A stretch of DNA of 64,000 nucleotides from an uncultured Pelagibacteraceae bacterium (GTDB lineage: Bacteria; Pseudomonadota; Alphaproteobacteria; Pelagibacterales; Pelagibacteraceae). Of this stretch, positions 36,961 through 45,490 are shown piece by piece. Position 1 is the stretch's first letter. Each line of letters opens with the position of its first letter. A program made the translations under genes and the position numbers. The stretch lies in the NCBI GenBank assembly GCA_902596355.1, contig CACJTS010000001.1:48662-112661 (forward strand), in the 5' to 3' direction. The notes below the pieces were generated by a model. The model saw nothing but the letters and a program-made list of their open reading frames with translations, ran no database searches and was not told the DNA's origin.

Positions 36961-36966
36961 TATAAT
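36961..36966 (+). promoter_or_regulatory. -10 box for the BKACE-carnitine dehydrogenase unit
   Basis: A perfect TATAAT lies 20 bases before the BKACE ATG. The resulting leader would be about a dozen bases and contains no Shine-Dalgarno sequence. The 47-base region between the two divergent genes must hold promoters for both. Confidence 0.5.
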
Positions 36967-36985
36967 AGTATAAATCTTACTTAAA

Positions 36986-37873
36986 ATGAACAATAAGGTA
37001 TTCATATCATGTGCTGTGACGGGGTCAGGAGATACCGCAGCTAAGCATCCAGATTTACCAAAAACACCAGAACAAATTGCTAAAGCATCAATTGAAGCTG
37101 CAAAAGCTGGAGCTGCTATTGCTCATATACATGTGAGGGAAGAAGACGGAACACCAAGTAGAAGATTAGAGTTATATAAAGAGGTAATCGACAGAATTAG
37201 ATCAAGTGACACAGATGTAATATTAAATTTAACAACAGGTATGGGGGGTGATCTTGATATTGGACAAGGTAAAAATCCTTTAGATTTTGGTCCCATGACT
37301 GATATGGCAAATGTAATGGAAAGAATTGCAAATGCTGAACAATTTCTCCCAGAAATTTGTACTTTAGATGCAGGTACATTAAATTTTGGTGATAGCTCTG
37401 TTATTACAGTTAACACTCCAAACGATTTAAGAAAAGCAGCAAAAAAATTAAAAGAAATAAAAGTTAAGCCAGAAATAGAAGCTTTTGATTTAGGAAACAT
37501 GTGGTTTGGTGCACAATTATATAAAGAAGGGTTATTAAGTGATCCACCAATGTTTCAAATGTGTTTAGGAATTCCATGGGGAGCACCTGCTACAACATTA
37601 GCTATGCAAGCCATGAAAGATATTATGCCAAAAGAAGGGATTTGGTCAGGGTTCGCAATTTCAAAAAATGAAATGCCATTTGTTGCTCAAACTGTTTTGA
37701 TGGGAGGTAACCCAAGAGTCGGTTTAGAGGATAATTTATATTTATCTAAAGGTAAATTAGCTACTAATGCTCAATTAGTAGAAAAAGCTGTAAGAATCAT
37801 AGATGAACTTGGTTATACCCCAATGACACCAGCAGAAACTAGAGAAAAACTAAAACTTGTTAAACACAAGTAA
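36986..37873 (+). CDS. BKACE-family (DUF849) enzyme, probable 3-dehydrocarnitine cleavage enzyme
   Basis: A 295-residue beta-keto acid cleavage enzyme. The zinc-binding HIH motif lies in GAAIAHIHVREEDGTPSRR near 47-49, and CTLDAGTLNFG near 122 and EAFDLGNMWF near 165 are family blocks. BKACE enzymes exchange a beta-keto acid with acetyl-CoA. Adjacent carnitine dehydrogenase (one-base overlap) and a thioesterase predict conversion of 3-dehydrocarnitine to betainyl-CoA and acetoacetate, as in CdhC. The specificity is inferred from neighbours. Confidence 0.83.
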   Translation: MNNKVFISCAVTGSGDTAAKHPDLPKTPEQIAKASIEAAKAGAAIAHIHVREEDGTPSRRLELYKEVIDRIRSSDTDVILNLTTGMGGDLDIGQGKNPLDFGPMTDMANVMERIANAEQFLPEICTLDAGTLNFGDSSVITVNTPNDLRKAAKKLKEIKVKPEIEAFDLGNMWFGAQLYKEGLLSDPPMFQMCLGIPWGAPATTLAMQAMKDIMPKEGIWSGFAISKNEMPFVAQTVLMGGNPRVGLEDNLYLSKGKLATNAQLVEKAVRIIDELGYTPMTPAETREKLKLVKHK

Positions 37874-38814
37874 TGTCATCAATTAAAAAAGTTGCAATAA
37901 TTGGAACTGGGGTAATTGGAGCAGGGTGGATCATACGTTGTTTGGCTCATAACAAAATTGTTTATGCATTTGATAAAGATATTAAGTTAAAAAAAAATTT
38001 ATTATCTGAAATAAAAAGAACTTGGCCATTTGTAAAAAAACTATTTAATAAAAAAAAATTAAATCTAAAAAATTTTCATTTTTTTACCTCAATAAAACAA
38101 ACATTAAAAGACGCAGATTTTATTCAGGAGTGTGCAAATGAAAATTATTCTTTAAAAACTAAATTGATTAGCACTATTGGAAAATATGCAAAATCTAATT
38201 CAATAATTTCTTCAAGCTCATCGGGTTTGTTGCCAACTAGAATTTATTCAAAATGTAAAAATCCAGAGAGGGGAATAATTGGACATCCATTCAATCCTGT
38301 ATATTTATTGCCTGCTGTAGAAATTATTCCAGGTAAGAGAACTTCAAAAAAAAATTTAAATTTGGCTAAAAAATTTTATAAATCAATTTCAATGAATCCA
38401 ATTATGGTTAAAAATGAATTACCTGGATATTTGTCTGACAGATTACAAGAAGCTTTATGGAGAGAAGGACTACATATTATTAATGAAGGATATGCAACCA
38501 CAGAAGAGTTAGATAGAGCAATTGAAGATGGCCCAGGATTAAGATGGTCTTTGATGGGTACATTTTTAACCTTTCATCTTGCTGGAGGAAAAATGGGAAT
38601 GAAACATATGTTGGAACAATTTGGACCTGCTTTAAAATTACCATGGACTAAATTAAAGGCCCCTAAGCTATCAAAAAAATTATCTTCTAGATTGATTTCA
38701 GGAACAGCAAAACAAGCTAAAGGTAAATCGGTTGCAATGATATCTAATATAAGAGACCAGTATTTGGTTGATATTCAAAAGTTAAGAAAGAAATACGAAA
38801 AAAAACTTAGGTAA
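37873..38814 (+). CDS. lcdH: L-carnitine dehydrogenase (3-hydroxyacyl-CoA dehydrogenase family)
   Basis: A 313-residue NAD-dependent dehydrogenase. It starts with VAIIGTGVIGAGWIIRCLAH, and the catalytic His is in IIGHPFNPVYLLPAVEIIPG near 142. The C-terminal domain has LSDRLQEALWREGLHIINEG, IEDGPGLRWSLMGTF and LAGGKMGMKHMLEQFGPALK, which are carnitine dehydrogenase-like, not FadB-like. It oxidises L-carnitine to 3-dehydrocarnitine, feeding the BKACE gene it overlaps by one base. The thioesterase, fused in some bacteria, is separate here. Confidence 0.85.
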   Translation: MSSIKKVAIIGTGVIGAGWIIRCLAHNKIVYAFDKDIKLKKNLLSEIKRTWPFVKKLFNKKKLNLKNFHFFTSIKQTLKDADFIQECANENYSLKTKLISTIGKYAKSNSIISSSSSGLLPTRIYSKCKNPERGIIGHPFNPVYLLPAVEIIPGKRTSKKNLNLAKKFYKSISMNPIMVKNELPGYLSDRLQEALWREGLHIINEGYATTEELDRAIEDGPGLRWSLMGTFLTFHLAGGKMGMKHMLEQFGPALKLPWTKLKAPKLSKKLSSRLISGTAKQAKGKSVAMISNIRDQYLVDIQKLRKKYEKKLR

Positions 38815-38815
38815 A

Positions 38816-39601
38816 TTAATCATTTCTTTCTGTGTGACCATCTACAGAAATTACTTGTCCTGAAACCTTACTTGAATCGTCTGAAATCAAAAATGCACAC
38901 ATCTTTCCAATGTCTTCCTCTAGGATCCATTTTTTCATAGAACTCATTGAAATAAAATCTTTCTCAATTTTTTTCGATGAAACTTTTGTAAATTTTGCTT
39001 TATCTCTGATCACTCTTTTCATTCTTTCACCTTTAATTGAACCAGGGCATACTGCATTAACTCTTATATTGTATTTTCCAAGTTCCATTGCCAAAGTTTT
39101 GGTAACTCCAATGATTGCCCATTTACTTGCTGCATAAGGAGATCTTAAAGGAAAACCTAATATTCCAGCTGTTGATGATATGTTTATAATTGACCCATTT
39201 TTAGACTTTTTAATTAAAGGAATAGCTTTTTTAGTAAAATAAAAATGACTATTAACATCTACTTGAATAGTTCTTTCCCAGTCTTGAGATTTTAATTTTT
39301 CAAGAGATCCAGTTGGTCCGGCAATTCCAACGTTATTTATTAAAGCATCAATTTTTTTCGTTTTTTTGTTTATTTTTTTAAATAATTCTGAAACTTGATT
39401 TTCATTTGAAGCATCACATTCATATACAAATAATTTCTTTTTATTTAATGGATGTTTTTGTACTTTTTTTAAATATTTATTTTCAATATCACAAATAAAA
39501 ACGGTAGCTCCTCTTGAAAGACAAATCTTTGCAGTTGACCAACCAATCCCTGAAGCTCCAGCTGAAATAATAATTTTTTTACTTTTAAGACTTAGCGGCA
39601 T
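38816..39601 (-). CDS. SDR-family NAD(P)-dependent oxidoreductase
   Basis: A 261-residue classical short-chain dehydrogenase. The cofactor motif appears as ISAGASGIGWSTA near 11, NNVGIAG near 89, the catalytic Ser in INISSTAGI near 140 and YAASK near 155 with the Tyr and Lys, then PGSIKGERMKR. It lies between lcdH (convergent, one base apart) and proV, overlapping the end of proV by 17 bases. It is probably the last gene of the proVW transcript. A role with hydroxylated quaternary amines is possible but only positional. Confidence 0.87.
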   Translation of the reverse strand: MPLSLKSKKIIISAGASGIGWSTAKICLSRGATVFICDIENKYLKKVQKHPLNKKKLFVYECDASNENQVSELFKKINKKTKKIDALINNVGIAGPTGSLEKLKSQDWERTIQVDVNSHFYFTKKAIPLIKKSKNGSIINISSTAGILGFPLRSPYAASKWAIIGVTKTLAMELGKYNIRVNAVCPGSIKGERMKRVIRDKAKFTKVSSKKIEKDFISMSSMKKWILEEDIGKMCAFLISDDSSKVSGQVISVDGHTERND

Positions 39602-40634
39602 CAGCCATATGTTCTTTTGTTAAGGCTTTGGAAAGTTCTTTTTGTGTTAAATATCCTGTTACATTACCATTTTTGTCTACTACTTCACAGTTTGCATTTG
39701 AACAAACTACTTTTGGTAAAAATTCATCTAAAAATTGATCTTCTTGGACTTTAATAAGATTTGATTTATCAATACCGTTAGATGAATTAACGGGAGACAT
39801 AATAATTTTAGCTTTGATAACTTTTGCTCTATTTACATCTTTAACAAAAGCTTCAACATAATCGTCAGCAGGATTCATAATAATGTCTATCGGAGTTCCA
39901 ACTTGTACTAGTCTTCCACCATTTAATATTCCAATGTGGTCTCCTAATCTTAAAGATTCATCTAAATCATGAGTTATAAACACTATTGTTTTTTTTAATT
40001 CACTCTGTAAATCTATCAATTGTTTTTGCATATCACTTCTAATTAAAGGGTCTAACGCAGAAAACGCTTCATCCATTAACATAATATCTGTATTTGTTGC
40101 AAGTGCTCTAGCTAAACCGACTCTTTGTTGCATTCCACCAGATAATTGATTTGGGTATTGATTTTCAAATCCATTCAAGCCTACAGCTTCTATTTTTTCC
40201 ATCGCTGTTTTATTTCTCTCTTCTGGTTTTTGTCCTTGAACCTCAAGACCATAACCAACATTTTCCAATACTGTTTTATGTGGGAATAAACCAAACCTTT
40301 GAAAAACCATACTCATTTTATGTCTTCTAAATTCAATTAATCCTTTTGCATCTAAGTCCATAACATTAGTACCTTCAACTGAAACCACTCCTGATGTTGG
40401 GTCTATTAATCTATTTATGTGTCTGATAAGAGTTGATTTTCCTGAACCTGAAAGGCCCATACAAACAAAAGTTTCCCCTTCTTCAATAGACAAAGAAACA
40501 TTATCTAAACCAACTGTATGTCCAGTTTTTTCTAGAATCTCCTCTTTTGTTGCTCCATCTTGAACCATTGGAAGAACTTTGGAAGGCTGATCTCCAAAAA
40601 TTTTATAGACATTTTTTATTTCAATTTTACTCAT
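39585..40634 (-). CDS. proV: Glycine betaine/carnitine ABC transporter ATPase (ProV/OpuAA family)
   Basis: A 349-residue ATPase. The N-terminus has the ProV hallmark IFGDQPSKVLPMVQDGATKEEI. Walker A is GLSGSGKST near 60, the signature LSGGMQQRVGLA and Walker B IMLMDEAFSALDP. A short C-terminal region with VVDKNGNVTGYLTQKEL is a remnant or single CBS-like domain, where E. coli ProV (about 400 residues) has two. It works with the ProW and ProX genes upstream on the same strand. Confidence 0.92.
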   Translation of the reverse strand: MSKIEIKNVYKIFGDQPSKVLPMVQDGATKEEILEKTGHTVGLDNVSLSIEEGETFVCMGLSGSGKSTLIRHINRLIDPTSGVVSVEGTNVMDLDAKGLIEFRRHKMSMVFQRFGLFPHKTVLENVGYGLEVQGQKPEERNKTAMEKIEAVGLNGFENQYPNQLSGGMQQRVGLARALATNTDIMLMDEAFSALDPLIRSDMQKQLIDLQSELKKTIVFITHDLDESLRLGDHIGILNGGRLVQVGTPIDIIMNPADDYVEAFVKDVNRAKVIKAKIIMSPVNSSNGIDKSNLIKVQEDQFLDEFLPKVVCSNANCEVVDKNGNVTGYLTQKELSKALTKEHMADAAKS

Positions 40635-40638
40635 ATTT

Positions 40639-41655
40639 TTATAAATTTATTTTTTTTGTTTTTGTTCTTTCTTGAATTTTTTCTCCGTAAGATTGTGTAA
40701 TTCGGTCGAATATAATAGCCAGTAAAACAATTGCAATACCTGCTTCAGTAGCCATACCTACATTTAATTGTTGTAATCCTAATAAAACTTCATCTCCAAT
40801 TCCCCTAGTACCTATCATTGAAGCAATTACTACCATTGCTAATGCCATCATGGTGCATTGGTTAATTCCTTGCATTATATTTGGAAGAGCCAAAGGTAAT
40901 TGCACTCCCCACAATTTTTGTTTTTTACTTGCTCCAAAAGCTTCAGCTGCTTCTACAACTTCTGTATCGACCAATCTAATTCCAAGGTCAGTTAACCTTA
41001 TTAAAGGCGGAACGGCATATACAAATATTGCAAAAATTGCTGGGACCGCACCTAAACCAAACAATAAAATTCCTGGAATTAAATAACAAAAACTCGGAAT
41101 AGTTTGCATTAAATCAAGTATTGGTAATATCGCATTTCGTACTTTTTTATTTCTTGCCATCATTATTCCAACTGGAATACCAATGACCAAACAAAGCAAC
41201 ATTCCAATAATAACTATACAAGTTGTCATGATACATTTATCCCAGTATCTTGGGCTTAAGAAACCAAGAAAGAAGACACAGAAAGCAACCATAATGGTTG
41301 TACCCATATTTCTACCGCTAGCAAAATATGCAAGAGCAATAACTGAAATCATTAGTAATGGCCAAGGTAAACCAACCATAAAATTTTTCATATCTGTATA
41401 AAGACCTAGTAAGAAATTATTAATTCCTTCAAAAAACATTCCGTATTCTTTAATGAGACTATCAAAACCTTCATTTAAGAATGGCATTAAAGGAAGATCT
41501 AACCACTTAGGCCAATTACCTAACCAAGATAAATCTGAAAATAAAACTGAAACACTTTCGGGTCTATATTTTGAGCTCGTATAAGCAACATATACCATTG
41601 CAAAAAAAGCAATCAAATAAAGTGAATATAGAATATGTTTTTTATATTTTCCCAT
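40639..41655 (-). CDS. proW: Glycine betaine/carnitine ABC transporter permease (ProW family)
   Basis: A 338-residue permease. The long N-terminal region precedes the transport domain, as in E. coli ProW. Typical motifs are CLVIGIPVGIMMARNKKVR near 155, MQTIPSFCYLIPGILLFG near 185, GASKKQKLWGVQLPLALPNI near 242 and MVVIASMIGTRGIGDEVL near 273. It is four bases upstream of proV on the minus strand and is separated from proX by a strong terminator. Confidence 0.92.
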   Translation of the reverse strand: MGKYKKHILYSLYLIAFFAMVYVAYTSSKYRPESVSVLFSDLSWLGNWPKWLDLPLMPFLNEGFDSLIKEYGMFFEGINNFLLGLYTDMKNFMVGLPWPLLMISVIALAYFASGRNMGTTIMVAFCVFFLGFLSPRYWDKCIMTTCIVIIGMLLCLVIGIPVGIMMARNKKVRNAILPILDLMQTIPSFCYLIPGILLFGLGAVPAIFAIFVYAVPPLIRLTDLGIRLVDTEVVEAAEAFGASKKQKLWGVQLPLALPNIMQGINQCTMMALAMVVIASMIGTRGIGDEVLLGLQQLNVGMATEAGIAIVLLAIIFDRITQSYGEKIQERTKTKKINL

Positions 41656-41668
41656 TTATACTTTCTTC

Positions 41669-41702
41669 AAAAAACTAAGAGCCCATAAGGGCTCTTAGTT
41701 TT
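41669..41702 (-). terminator. Intrinsic terminator between proX and proW
   Basis: CTAAGAGCCC at 41675-41684 pairs with GGGCTCTTAG at 41689-41698 around the loop ATAA. The A-run at 41669-41674 is the U-tract for minus-strand transcription, and the T-run at 41699-41702 extends the stem base. It lies after the proX stop and ends or attenuates the proX transcript before proW. Confidence 0.92.
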
Positions 41703-41719
41703 AAGAAATGTTTTAAAAA

Positions 41720-42742
41720 TTAAAGCGATGCTTTAACTTTTTTAGCTACATCTGCAGGAACCCATTTAGTCCAAGTGTCAGATCCTTTTAAAAAGTCAAT
41801 AGCAGTTGCTTCCATATCTCCACCTGATTCATCCATGTAAAAAGCAAGTGATTTATTTACTTCAGCAGTAGGCAAAGTATATGCTTTTACAAAGTCAATA
41901 ATAGGTTTGTTTTCTGGTTTATTAGCAAAAGTAGTTGATGCAGATTTTGTTAAAGCCATATCTACATAAGCACTTGCACATGTATCTGAATAAGCATCAG
42001 GACCGTCAGCTTTAATTTTTTCCACAACTTTCATCATTTTTGTCCAACAAGCATTATCGTATGCTGGCTCTTTAAGCTGAACTAGATCAACTTTTCCCAT
42101 TAAACCTGTGGGTGTCCAATAATATGAAAATACTGGTTTACCTTTTTTAAAAGCACCAGCAATAGCAGCATCTAATGCTCCACCAGAACCTGGATCAAAG
42201 TTAGTGTAATATTTATCTAGACCATAAACTTTATGCTTAACCATGTTAATAGTGTAACAAGTCCAACCCGAGATACAGCTTGTCATTCTTCCTTTTCCAG
42301 GAGTTTCTGGATCAGCAAAAAGTTTTGCAATTTCAGGCTTCATCATATCTTCAACAGATACCAAGCCATATTTGTCAGCCGTTGGTTTATCTACATAAAA
42401 ACCTTGTGTTGAAGAAGGAGTATTAACTCCTAGTTCGACTATTTGTCCTTTTGAAACAGCTTCCTCATGCATTTGAACAATATTATCTCTCCAAACCTCA
42501 GTTATAATATCAAGCTGTTGATCGTAGTGAGCAGCCATTATTGGAGAAGTACTCCCTTTAGTTACTTCAACATTACATCCATATCCTTTTTCAAGAATAT
42601 AACCAACGATTGCAGTGTGAACGTTAGCACTGTCCCAGTCAAAGTCTCCCAAATGTACTTTACATGCAGCATTGGCACTTGTAGTCATAGACATTGCTCC
42701 AGCAAATACAAAAGAAAGAATTAAGTTTTTTAGAAATTTCAT
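41720..42742 (-). CDS. proX: Glycine betaine/carnitine ABC transporter substrate-binding protein (ProX/OpuAC family)
   Basis: A 340-residue periplasmic binding protein. The signal peptide MKFLKNLILSFVFAGAMSMT ends at about residue 25 (ANA), followed by the mature start ACKVHLGDFDWDSANVHTAI. OpuAC-type features include aromatic residues in EVWRDN, SGWTCYTINMVKHKVYGL and YYWTPTGLMGKVDLV that would box a quaternary ammonium group. A good GGAGGGAG ribosome-binding site precedes the ATG. Neighbouring carnitine genes suggest carnitine, gamma-butyrobetaine or glycine betaine as ligand. Confidence 0.92.
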   Translation of the reverse strand: MKFLKNLILSFVFAGAMSMTTSANAACKVHLGDFDWDSANVHTAIVGYILEKGYGCNVEVTKGSTSPIMAAHYDQQLDIITEVWRDNIVQMHEEAVSKGQIVELGVNTPSSTQGFYVDKPTADKYGLVSVEDMMKPEIAKLFADPETPGKGRMTSCISGWTCYTINMVKHKVYGLDKYYTNFDPGSGGALDAAIAGAFKKGKPVFSYYWTPTGLMGKVDLVQLKEPAYDNACWTKMMKVVEKIKADGPDAYSDTCASAYVDMALTKSASTTFANKPENKPIIDFVKAYTLPTAEVNKSLAFYMDESGGDMEATAIDFLKGSDTWTKWVPADVAKKVKASL

Positions 42743-42865
42743 TAAACTCCCTCCATTATTTTAGTTTAAACTGACCGCATTAAAACTTGATACGGAACAA
42801 AAAACAACCTTTAATAAAATTTATCTAGATCAATAAAATCAAGAAAAAATAAAGCAAAATATTTA

Positions 42866-42886
42866 AATTCAATTACAAATTGAATT
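42866..42886. promoter_or_regulatory. Perfect 9+9 dyad, candidate operator between proX and the GBBH-like gene
   Basis: AATTCAATT at 42866-42874 and AATTGAATT at 42878-42886 form a perfect inverted repeat around ACA. It lies where the -35 region of the plus-strand gene would be, since its TATAAT is at 42892-42897. This is the usual place for a repressor site. The AT-rich background lowers the weight of the match. Confidence 0.5.
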
Positions 42887-42891
42887 GAAAA

Positions 42892-42897
42892 TATAAT
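42892..42897 (+). promoter_or_regulatory. -10 box for the GBBH-like dioxygenase gene
   Basis: A perfect TATAAT lies 28 bases before the ATG at 42920. No consensus -35 is seen; the region 17 bases upstream is the dyad at 42866-42886. Confidence 0.45.
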
Positions 42898-42919
42898 AAA
42901 ATAAATTAACAATTGTTTT

Positions 42920-44050
42920 ATGACGATAGCAATTTCTAAAGTTTCAAAAAATGATTCATCTTTAAATGTTGAATGGAACGATGGAGAAATTAGTAGTTTT
43001 AATTATATGTGGTTAAGAGATAACTGTCCAACTGCACATGATAAAGATTCGAGACACAGAATGTTTAACATTTTAAATGTGTCTCAAGATATTAATCCAA
43101 AAAAATATTCATTACGTCCTGATGGAAAATTAGAAATTGAATGGAGCGAAGGAGATCATATAAGTTATTATGATCCAAAATGGTTAAGAGAAAATTGTTA
43201 TACTTTAAAAAATAAACAAAAGTATGTCTCACCTTATAAACTTTGGGATAGTTCTTTAGAAAATAACTTAAAATCTATTCATATTGATCATGATGAAATT
43301 ATAAACTCTGATGATGGTTTGATTAAATGGTTAGAGCTTTTACATTATACTGGAATAGCCATTGTTAAAAATGCTCCAGTAGAAAAAAATTCTGCATTAA
43401 AAGTTTTAAACCGCATAAGTCATACTCGAGAAACTTTTTTTAAAACACCTTTTGAAGTAATTAATATTCCAAAACCAAATAATTCTGCATATACAGCGCA
43501 TGCTTTAAGAAATCATATGGATTTGCCTTGGTTTGAAAATCCACCTGGTTATCAATTTTTACACTGTTTAATAAATTCAGCGAAGGGTGGCGACTCATCT
43601 GCTGTTGATGCATTTGCCGTGGCAGATTATTTAAAAAATAATGAAAAAGATACTTTTGATATATTGGTAAATACTCCGCTTAAATTTAGAGATAAAGACT
43701 ACACTCAAGAAGCAGTCAGAAGTGTCTATGGCACAGCAATATCACTCACTAAAGACGGAGATTACAATGATATTCGTTATAGTATTGCAACACTAGATGC
43801 TCTTGATTGTCATCCAGATATAATGGACTCAGTTTATAAAGCTCATCATCGTTTTGGAAATCTATTACATGACCCTAAATTTCAAATTAATTTTAGACTA
43901 GAGCCAGGTGATATTTTTTCATTTAATAATAGAAGATTGCTTCATGGAAGAACTGAGTTTGATCCAAATTCAGGTCATAGACATCTTCAAGGATATTACA
44001 TGGATAGAGATGAAATAATTGGAAGATTAAAATATCTTAAAAGTTATTAA
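42920..44050 (+). CDS. Gamma-butyrobetaine hydroxylase/TmpA-like Fe(II)/2-oxoglutarate dioxygenase
   Basis: A 376-residue protein with the two-domain layout of gamma-butyrobetaine hydroxylase. An N-terminal DUF971-type domain (residues 1 to about 100) has WLRDNCPTAHD and WLRENCYTL. The C-terminal TauD domain has iron ligands in RNHMDLPWFENPPGYQFLH (His and Asp near 193) and RRLLHGRTEFDPNSGHRHLQG (distal His near 343). In canonical members the first motif is CPCxxC and binds zinc. Here only the first Cys remains, so the zinc site looks lost. Substrates could be gamma-butyrobetaine (giving carnitine) or a trimethylaminoethylphosphonate. Confidence 0.85.
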   Translation: MTIAISKVSKNDSSLNVEWNDGEISSFNYMWLRDNCPTAHDKDSRHRMFNILNVSQDINPKKYSLRPDGKLEIEWSEGDHISYYDPKWLRENCYTLKNKQKYVSPYKLWDSSLENNLKSIHIDHDEIINSDDGLIKWLELLHYTGIAIVKNAPVEKNSALKVLNRISHTRETFFKTPFEVINIPKPNNSAYTAHALRNHMDLPWFENPPGYQFLHCLINSAKGGDSSAVDAFAVADYLKNNEKDTFDILVNTPLKFRDKDYTQEAVRSVYGTAISLTKDGDYNDIRYSIATLDALDCHPDIMDSVYKAHHRFGNLLHDPKFQINFRLEPGDIFSFNNRRLLHGRTEFDPNSGHRHLQGYYMDRDEIIGRLKYLKSY

Positions 44051-44124
44051 CTGATACAACCTGATTTAGAAAAATTATATATTTTAATATTTAAGTAATT
44101 TAAATTTAGCGTTATCTTAACAAA

Positions 44125-44146
44125 TATAATTTACTTAATTGTAAAT
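44125..44146 (+). promoter_or_regulatory. Possible -10 with overlapping dyad upstream of the ugpB-type gene
   Basis: TATAAT at 44125-44130 is overlapped by ATTTAC (44129-44134) and its inverted copy GTAAAT (44141-44146), separated by six bases. The arms could bind a dimeric regulator at the promoter. No good -35 box is seen. The rest of the 122-base gap shows nothing further apart from the ribosome-binding site. Confidence 0.3.
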
Positions 44147-44172
44147 ACATAAATTAAAAAGAGAGGGAAAAA

Positions 44173-45480
44173 ATGAAAAAAATACTTAGTATTTTAACAA
44201 TTCTATTTACATTCTCTTTTACATCGCACAGTTACTCAAAGACAGAAATTCACTGGTGGTACGGAAACAGTGGTTTTCTTGGTGATGTAATTATTGAAAT
44301 TGCAAATAGATTTAATGCTTCACAAGATCAATATACGGTCATTCCTACAGGTAAAGGAAGTTATGAAGATAACATGGCAGCAACTATTGCTGCATTTAGA
44401 GCAGGAGACCAACCACACTATTCACAGGTTTACGATGCTGGTGCTGCGATAATGGTAGCCCAAGTTAAAAATGGTGTTGTCATTGGTTTTGAAGATATGG
44501 CTGAGAAATATGGAATTAAAGTCGATGCGGACAATTACATTCCAGGAATTAAAAATTTCTATGCTGACTCTGATGGAAAAATGATTGGTGTTCCTTTTAA
44601 TAGTTCAACTTGTTTAATGTATGCAAACATGGACATTCTGAAAAAAGTAGGAATTGAATCAGTTCCAAAAACTTATGAAGAGTTTGAGGCTATGGCTCCA
44701 AAAATTAAGGCTGCAGGATACATTCCTTTAGTTCAAAGTCACTTTCCTTGGATCTGGACAGAAAATTTCTTTTCAAGACATAATCTGCTTATGACTGATG
44801 GAAACAATGGTTACGATGCAGTTCCAACAAAAACTTTATTTGCTGAAACAGATGCATTTGTAATGCATTGGAAAAAAGTTAAGGAATGGTATGAAAAAGG
44901 CCTTTATGGTTATAAAGGAAGAGCGTGGGGAGACAACCAAGCTCCATTTATAGCTGGTGAAGCTGCGTTTTGGTTTGGTTCAGCTGCATCGTTCGGTGGA
45001 ATGAAAGGTGTTGTACCTAACTTTACAGTAAATCATATTCCTTACTGGGATTCTGTAACAGGTGGTAAAGAGTATCCAACGTTTATCGGTGGTGCTGCTA
45101 ACTGGATATTAAATGGTCATACAGAAGAAGAGTATAAAGGACTTGCTAAATTTATAGAATTTATGGGTTCTCCAGAAATGGATCTGTATTATCATAATAT
45201 GACTGGTTACTCTGCAGTAACTAAAGGTGGTATAGCGTTAGCTGAAACTATAAACTTCTATAGAGCTTCTCCATATCATAAAGCAGTTGGTGAACAATTA
45301 AGCTTAGAAGGTTCGACTATTCCTGGTGGATATAGAGCTGGTAACTGGCCACAAATTCGTGAAGTAATTTACGAAAATGTTGAGCCAATGTTAAACGGCA
45401 AAATATCAATCGAAAAAGGATTGAAGAACATGGATAAAGGTGCAGCTAAATTGTTAAAACAATTTGCTAAAACTTTATAA
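44173..45480 (+). CDS. ugpB: Glycerol-3-phosphate-type ABC transporter substrate-binding protein (UgpB family)
   Basis: A 435-residue binding protein with a signal peptide of about 22 residues (ends SYS) followed by TEIHWWYGNSGFLGD. The blocks RFNASQDQYTVIPTGKGSYE and FRAGDQPHYSQVYDAGAAIM align by eye with E. coli UgpB. It would bind glycerol-3-phosphate or glycerophosphodiesters. The downstream GDPD phosphodiesterase supports this. A strong AGAGAGGGA ribosome-binding site precedes the ATG and a terminator follows the stop. Confidence 0.88.
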   Translation: MKKILSILTILFTFSFTSHSYSKTEIHWWYGNSGFLGDVIIEIANRFNASQDQYTVIPTGKGSYEDNMAATIAAFRAGDQPHYSQVYDAGAAIMVAQVKNGVVIGFEDMAEKYGIKVDADNYIPGIKNFYADSDGKMIGVPFNSSTCLMYANMDILKKVGIESVPKTYEEFEAMAPKIKAAGYIPLVQSHFPWIWTENFFSRHNLLMTDGNNGYDAVPTKTLFAETDAFVMHWKKVKEWYEKGLYGYKGRAWGDNQAPFIAGEAAFWFGSAASFGGMKGVVPNFTVNHIPYWDSVTGGKEYPTFIGGAANWILNGHTEEEYKGLAKFIEFMGSPEMDLYYHNMTGYSAVTKGGIALAETINFYRASPYHKAVGEQLSLEGSTIPGGYRAGNWPQIREVIYENVEPMLNGKISIEKGLKNMDKGAAKLLKQFAKTL

Positions 45481-45490
45481 TTAATAATTT

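Noticed and set aside
37123..37500. A 125-codon minus-strand open frame opposite the BKACE gene
   Set aside because: It mirrors a conserved enzyme frame, has no ribosome-binding site or recognisable domain.
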